Positions 5,441-8,349 of a stretch of 8,349 bases of DNA are shown piece after piece. The stretch covers positions 1 through 8,349 of the forward strand of contig JAOPUQ010000233.1 in the NCBI GenBank assembly GCA_025963425.1. The letters are read 5' to 3'. Numbering within the stretch: position 1 is the stretch's first letter; each line of letters begins with the position of its first letter. Source of the DNA: Modestobacter sp. (lineage in GTDB: Bacteria; Actinomycetota; Actinomycetes; Mycobacteriales; Geodermatophilaceae). Both the position numbers and the translations under genes were made by a program. The notes below the pieces were generated by a model, which ran no database searches, was not told the origin of the DNA, and saw only the letters and a program-made list of their open reading frames with translations.

Positions 5441-6796
5441 ATGCCCATATCCCGCTTCGGGCACGCCGCCCGGACGAGCCTCTGGCCGCTTCCCCTGCTG
5501 TGCGTGTTCGCCGGCGCCCTGGTCGCTCTCGGCACGCTCTCCCTCGACCGCCGCTCGGGCTACACGCTGGTCCCGCAGACCGTCACCGGCACGCCGAGCG
5601 ACGCGCAGACCGTCCTGTCGGTGTTCGCCGCCGCGATGGCGACACTGACCAGCCTCGTGCTGACCATGACGCTGGTCGCGGTGCAGCTGGCGATGGGCCA
5701 GTTCTCGCCCCGGATCGTGGCTGCCCTCCTCACCGATCGGGCCAACCAGCTGGCGATCGGCCTGTTCGGCGCGACGTTCGTGGTCGCTGTGCTGACCCTG
5801 CGCGAGGTCCGGGGCTCCGACACGGGATCCGTTCCCGGGCTGTCGATGCTGCTCGCCTACCTGCTGATGTTCACCAGCATCGTGACGCTGGTCCTCTTCG
5901 TGCACCACGCGGGGCAGGGCCTGCGGGCGGCAGGCCTGATCGATCTGGTCGGCGACCGCACCCGTGCGCTCATCGCCTCGGGGGATCCCCCCGACGTCGA
6001 TGCGCCCGCCGACCCGGCCGTCGTCCCGGCGCGGGAGCCGGGCAACGTCTTCCGGGTCGACCGGCCAAGGCTCGTCTCCGCCGCCCGCCGCGCCGACTGC
6101 GTGCTCGAACTCGTGCCCGTGGTCGGTGACTTCGTGTCGGGCGGCGCACCGCTGTTCCGCGTGCACCCGGCTCCCGGGCGGACCGCCGGTGCTGCCCGGG
6201 CCGGCGCCGGTCGTGTCCGGCCGGCAGAGATCGCCGGGCTGGTGCTGGTGGCGGACGAACGGGTGCACACCGAGGACATCGCGTACGGGCTGCGGAAGCT
6301 GGTCGACATCGCCGAGCGGTCCATCGCCCAGCCCTTCAACGATCCGACGACGACCCTGCAGGCGCTGCACCGGTTGCACGACCTGCTGCGGCAGCTCGCG
6401 CCCCGCCCGCTGCCCTCCGGCGAGCACCGGGACGAGGACGGCGTGGTCCGGCTGGTCGAGCGCACGCTCAGCTGGGACGGCTACGTCCGGCTCGCCTTCG
6501 ACGAGATCCGGCTGGCCGGCGCATCCTCGCCGCAGGTGACCCGCCGGCTGTCCGCCGCGCTCCATGACCTCAAGACCGTCGCCCCGCCCGACCGGCAGGC
6601 TCCGCTCGACCGCCAGCTGCGCCTGCTGACCGCCGCCGTCCACCGTGCCTACGAGGACGAGGAGGACATCACCGCCGCGCTGACGCCCGACACCGAGGGG
6701 ATCGGCTCCGGTGCCGACGTCACCACACCCGTGCGTCTGGACGGGGGCGCAGTCGTCACCGGAGAGCTGGCAGCCACACTGCATCGGAGGGCCTGA
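5441..6796 (+). CDS. DUF2254 predicted membrane protein
   Basis: The 451-residue protein matches the DUF2254 family of predicted inner-membrane proteins, whose biochemical role is unknown. Four hydrophobic segments lie in the first third, at about residues 15-34, 57-82, 103-120 and 133-155. The segment around SLVLTMTLVAVQLAMGQFSPR (71-91) and the HHAGQGL motif after the fourth helix are typical. The remaining two thirds form a soluble domain. It contains RADCVLELVPVVGDFVSGGAPLF, VLVADERVHTEDIAYGLRKLVDIAERS and FNDPTTTLQALHRLHDLL, all recognisable DUF2254 blocks. Length is normal for the family. I prefer ATG 5441 because GGGG (5432-5435) is better spaced for it than for the adjacent GTG at 5438. 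The stop overlaps the start of the following VOC gene (TGATG), so the two are translationally coupled. Confidence 0.85.
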   Translation: MPISRFGHAARTSLWPLPLLCVFAGALVALGTLSLDRRSGYTLVPQTVTGTPSDAQTVLSVFAAAMATLTSLVLTMTLVAVQLAMGQFSPRIVAALLTDRANQLAIGLFGATFVVAVLTLREVRGSDTGSVPGLSMLLAYLLMFTSIVTLVLFVHHAGQGLRAAGLIDLVGDRTRALIASGDPPDVDAPADPAVVPAREPGNVFRVDRPRLVSAARRADCVLELVPVVGDFVSGGAPLFRVHPAPGRTAGAARAGAGRVRPAEIAGLVLVADERVHTEDIAYGLRKLVDIAERSIAQPFNDPTTTLQALHRLHDLLRQLAPRPLPSGEHRDEDGVVRLVERTLSWDGYVRLAFDEIRLAGASSPQVTRRLSAALHDLKTVAPPDRQAPLDRQLRLLTAAVHRAYEDEEDITAALTPDTEGIGSGADVTTPVRLDGGAVVTGELAATLHRRA

Positions 6797-7257
6797 TGGA
6801 CGACACCGCGCACGCCCCGGCGCTTGCTGGGGTGCATCACCTGAAGCTGCCCGTGCGGAACCTGGCGCGTTCACGGGACTGGTACGCCGGCCGCCTCGGC
6901 TACCAGGTCGCCCTCGAGTTCGTGGAGGACGGCCAGCTCATGGGCTACGCCTTGCGTCATCCCAACGGCGGCCCGCTCCTTGCGCTGCGTCTCGATCCGG
7001 CCCGCGCCGAAGCAGCCGCGGGCTTCGACTACTTCGCGATCGGCGTTCCGGACAAGGCGGCCATGGAGCGACTCGCCGAGCAGCTCACCGCTGACGGCGA
7101 AACGCACGCTGGTGTCTGCGAGGGGGCCATCGGCTGGAGCCTGCCAAGGCTGCACGACCCCGACGGACACGAGGTCCGGTTCTACACGGTGGAACAGCAC
7201 ACCCGGCCCGACGCGGTCCTCACGGTGCACGATCCCGACGTACCCGAGAGCCCGTGA
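6796..7257 (+). CDS. VOC (glyoxalase/dioxygenase-fold) family protein
   Basis: This 153-residue soluble protein has the paired beta-alpha-beta-beta-beta modules of the vicinal oxygen chelate superfamily. Module one runs from VHHLKLPVRNLARSRDWYAGRLGY (13-36) to about residue 66. Module two runs from FDYFAIGVPD (77-86) to DPDGHEVRFYT (121-131). The first metal ligand is in place (His15). The residue normally His in strand FDxFAIGV is Tyr79, and the usual Glu of DPDGNxxEL corresponds to Arg128, so the standard metal triad is not complete. A non-metal binding role or a changed metal site is possible. The start ATG shares a base with the stop of the DUF2254 gene and has GGAGG (6786-6790) 5 nt upstream. 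Function and substrate are unknown; glyoxalase, dioxygenase or drug-binding roles all occur in this fold. Confidence 0.85.
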   Translation: MDDTAHAPALAGVHHLKLPVRNLARSRDWYAGRLGYQVALEFVEDGQLMGYALRHPNGGPLLALRLDPARAEAAAGFDYFAIGVPDKAAMERLAEQLTADGETHAGVCEGAIGWSLPRLHDPDGHEVRFYTVEQHTRPDAVLTVHDPDVPESP

Positions 7258-7271
7258 GCCCGTGAGCCCGG
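7248..7271. repeat. 8-bp tandem repeat across the VOC stop codon
   Basis: GAGCCCGT occurs twice (7248-7255 and 7256-7263), followed by GAGCCCGG (7264-7271). The VOC stop codon TGA (7255-7257) lies inside it. The repeat looks like a slippage product and may have shortened or reset the C-terminus. Confidence 0.55.
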
Positions 7272-7531
7272 GTGCTGGCCCAGTCGTGTTCGCTGCGGTG
7301 CAGCTCCGGGGGCGATCGACAAGGTCCCGCGCTCCCCCTCACCCTCGCAGGGTGTCGTGGGCGGTCCTCGTCCAACTCCCGACGCGACAGCGGGCCGTCG
7401 CCGTCCTCGAACGACACCGAGAAGGTGACGATCACGCTGGAGGACGCCGCCGGCCGCGGTGGCGGTCTCATAGAGAAACCTGGCGGCCCTCGGGCGCCTG
7501 GCAACGGACTAGCCGCGCGGGGAACGCGAGG
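7258..7531. other. Convergent intergenic region without a convincing gene
   Basis: This 274-bp stretch separates the VOC gene (plus) from the cupin gene (minus), so both transcripts should end here. I see only one small perfect hairpin, CACCCT-CGC-AGGGTG (7340-7354), without a T-run. Open frames exist on both strands but are low-complexity and resemble no family I know. One plus-strand reading around 7407-7452 (DTEKVTITLED) looks faintly like a strand from a SRPBCC-type protein and could be gene debris. Confidence 0.4.
7340..7354. terminator. Weak hairpin in the VOC-cupin convergent gap
   Basis: A 6-bp perfect stem (CACCCT / AGGGTG) with a 3-nt loop lies 82 bp after the VOC stop and 177 bp after the cupin stop. 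There is no U-tract. Listed only because a terminator is expected in this interval. Confidence 0.2.
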
Positions 7532-7933
7532 TCAGCGGGCGTTGTACTCGTCGTCGGTGACGAGCTCGCCCCACTCGGACTCCGACCCCTGGCCCTCGCC
7601 CGGGCCCTCCCACATGGCGAGGTGGGACATGAAGTGGTCAGGGGCGGCACCGTGCCAGTGCCACTCGCCCGGGGGCGTGTAGATCGTCTGGCCAGGGCGG
7701 ATCTCGGCGACCTCGCCGCCGCGGGACTGGACGAGCCCGATGCCCTCGGTGACGTGCAAGGTCTGCCCCACGGCGTGGCAGTGCCACGCGGTGCGGGCGC
7801 CGGGGGCGAAGCGCACGATGTTGACCCGCATGCGCGAAGGCTCGGAGCCCTGGGCGATGACGTCGAACCAGACGTCACCGGTGAACATCTGCGCCGGTCC
7901 CTTGACCGACGGCTGCTTGGTCAGGATCTCCAT
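7532..7933 (-). CDS. Small manganese-type cupin, hydroxynitrile-lyase-like
   Basis: This is a complete single-domain cupin of 133 residues. Cupin motif 1 reads GARTAWHCHAVGQTLHV (45-61) and motif 2 reads PPGEWHWHGAAPDHFMSH (87-104). The probable metal ligands are His51, His53, Gln57 and His92, with Gln replacing the usual Glu. The same pattern and spacing (His-x-His, Gln four later, His 41 after the first) is known from the Granulicella tundricola cupin hydroxynitrile lyase (H53, H55, Q59, H94). A further active-site His also aligns (His104 here, His106 there). Relatives are often annotated simply as cupin or as (R)-mandelonitrile lyase-like, and the natural substrate is generally unclear. 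I chose ATG 7933 because AGGAGG (7942-7947) is 8 nt upstream. The in-frame ATG at 7939 would leave only 2 nt. The gene lies 59 bp downstream of the MFS fragment on the same strand. Confidence 0.85.
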   Translation of the reverse strand: MEILTKQPSVKGPAQMFTGDVWFDVIAQGSEPSRMRVNIVRFAPGARTAWHCHAVGQTLHVTEGIGLVQSRGGEVAEIRPGQTIYTPPGEWHWHGAAPDHFMSHLAMWEGPGEGQGSESEWGELVTDDEYNAR

Positions 7934-7941
7934 CGTCATCT

Positions 7942-7947
7942 CCTCCT
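7942..7947 (-). promoter_or_regulatory. Ribosome binding site of the cupin gene
   Basis: AGGAGG on the minus strand is a full Shine-Dalgarno match. Its 8-nt spacing favours the ATG at 7933 over the in-frame ATG at 7939. Confidence 0.7.
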
Positions 7948-7992
7948 GTCGTGATGCTGCCCGGGCGGCCGTGGCGGCCCGGTGCGGGTGTC

Positions 7993-8283
7993 TCAGGCCG
8001 ACACGGAGCTGTCCGCGATCTCCGCGGCCGTGCGGGGCCGGACGATCAGCGCAACGACGACGGCCAGCGCGAGGACGAGCATGCCCGTACCGGCAGTGAG
8101 CGCGGTCGCGACGCGGTGCGCGAGCAGGTCGCGGGCGGCGAGCGGGCCGGAGCCGGCAGCGGCGAAGACGGCGACCAGCACGCCCAGTCCGAGGGAGCCG
8201 CCGAGTTGATGGGCGACGTTGACCAGCCCGGAGGCGGCGCCGGCATCCTCGGGAGCGACGCCGGCTGTCATGGAGGCAGCCAC
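7993..8283 (-). pseudogene. DHA2-type MFS transporter, C-terminal fragment
   Basis: The frame encodes about 96 residues matching the very end of 14-helix DHA2 (EmrB/QacA-type) drug exporters. It has the conserved GVAPEDAGAASGLVNVAHQLGGSLGLG (8-34), a helix running into VLVAVFAAA, a loop, then the final helix LTAGTGMLVLALAVVVALIV and a short tail. A complete protein would need roughly 400 more residues upstream. The frame stays open to the window edge, but upstream of 8283 it reads Ser/Arg-rich and is not membrane-like. On the other strand that DNA begins an NTF2-like gene. I therefore read this as a truncated remnant rather than an intact gene cut by the window. A GTG at 8283 could still start a two-helix peptide. 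It is followed 59 bp later by the cupin gene. Confidence 0.65.
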
Positions 8284-8284
8284 G

Positions 8285-8349
8285 ATGCTCCGAGACCTGG
8301 AGCGGGCGACGAACGAGCACGATCTCGACCGCCTGGTCGACTGCTTCGG
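8285..8349 (+). CDS. NTF2/SnoaL-like protein, N-terminal start (continues past window)
   Basis: The last 65 bases encode MLRDLERATNEHDLDRLVDCF, the typical first helix of small NTF2-fold (SnoaL/nuclear transport factor 2-like) proteins, where an N-x-HDLDxLVxCF pattern is characteristic. ATG 8285 has GGAGG (8272-8276) 8 nt upstream. An in-frame ATG at 8270 would add five residues but lacks a well-placed ribosome site. The gene overlaps, head to head, the 5' end of the MFS fragment on the other strand. The family includes polyketide cyclases, isomerases and many proteins of unknown function, and nothing here narrows that down. The call rests on about 21 codons. Confidence 0.55.
   Translation, partial: MLRDLERATNEHDLDRLVDCF

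Noticed and set aside
5285..6874. 529-residue minus-strand open frame opposite the DUF2254 gene
   Set aside because: It is Gln/Arg/His/Gly-rich with no recognisable domain, and it covers a plus-strand gene with clear family motifs and membrane helices. It is a GC-codon shadow.
7407..7504. Possible SRPBCC-type gene remnant in the VOC-cupin gap
   Set aside because: Only about ten residues (DTEKVTITLED) look like such a strand, with nothing supporting on either side. This is too little to call a pseudogene.
6980..7954. 324-residue plus-strand open frame spanning the VOC gene end, the gap and the cupin gene
   Set aside because: It is a shadow of the VOC gene and then antisense to the cupin; composition is Arg/Pro/Ser-rich with no motifs.
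7961..7982. Hairpin between the MFS fragment and the cupin gene
   Set aside because: The perfect stem is only 6 bp (CCGGGC / GCCCGG) with a 10-nt loop and no U-tract, which is expected by chance at this GC content.
7934..8320. Cupin gene extended upstream to 8320
   Set aside because: The extra residues are Arg-rich and antisense or out of frame to the MFS fragment. AGGAGG directly precedes the short cupin start.
1..8349. CRISPR array, tRNA or rRNA gene, insertion sequence, integrase or toxin-antitoxin pair
   Set aside because: I looked on both strands and saw no spaced direct repeats, cloverleaf with a CCA-like end, transposase motifs or small overlapping gene pair of that type.

Overview
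This is a high-GC window (strongly G/C-biased third codon positions, GTG starts, few T-rich terminators) that reads as chromosomal DNA of an actinobacterium. The protein styles (DUF2254 membrane protein, VOC protein, DHA2-type MFS tail, IclR regulator) would fit a Geodermatophilaceae-like or related soil actinobacterium, but the genus is inference. I see no tRNA, rRNA, CRISPR array, insertion sequence or phage gene.

Layout from left to right. (1) 1-750, plus strand: the 3' part of a GH63-like (alpha/alpha)6-barrel glycosidase, cut by the window edge. (2) 751-1752, minus strand: an aldo/keto reductase whose stop codon abuts the glycosidase stop (TGATCA). (3) 1822-2640, minus strand: an IclR-family regulator, reading toward the reductase. 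(4) 2641-2858: a divergent control region with a TTGACA box, a 14-9-14 inverted repeat and a cluster of smaller palindromes. (5) 2859-3689 and 3702-5066, plus strand: a maleate isomerase-type enzyme with both catalytic cysteines, then a MatC/SLC13-like dicarboxylate permease 12 bp downstream, closed by a strong hairpin at 5119-5152. (6) 5441-6796 and 6796-7257, plus strand: a DUF2254 membrane protein translationally coupled (TGATG) to a VOC/glyoxalase-fold protein. (7) 7258-7531: no convincing gene. (8) 7532-7933, minus strand: a small cupin whose metal-site residues match the manganese cupin hydroxynitrile lyase type. (9) 7993-8283, minus strand: the last ~97 codons of a DHA2-type MFS transporter. 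MFS similarity stops abruptly at the point where a plus-strand NTF2/SnoaL-like gene begins (8285 to the window end), so this looks like a rearrangement junction.

The clearest functional unit is the middle block: an IclR regulator divergent from an isomerase-permease operon, with a prominent inverted repeat over the likely operon promoter. The simplest reading is a substrate-inducible cassette that imports a C4 cis-dicarboxylate such as maleate, or a substituted maleate, and isomerises it to the trans form (fumarate for maleate) for central metabolism. The flanking aldo/keto reductase may be a passenger. The right-hand part (cupin, MFS tail, NTF2-like start) is accessory and rearranged.
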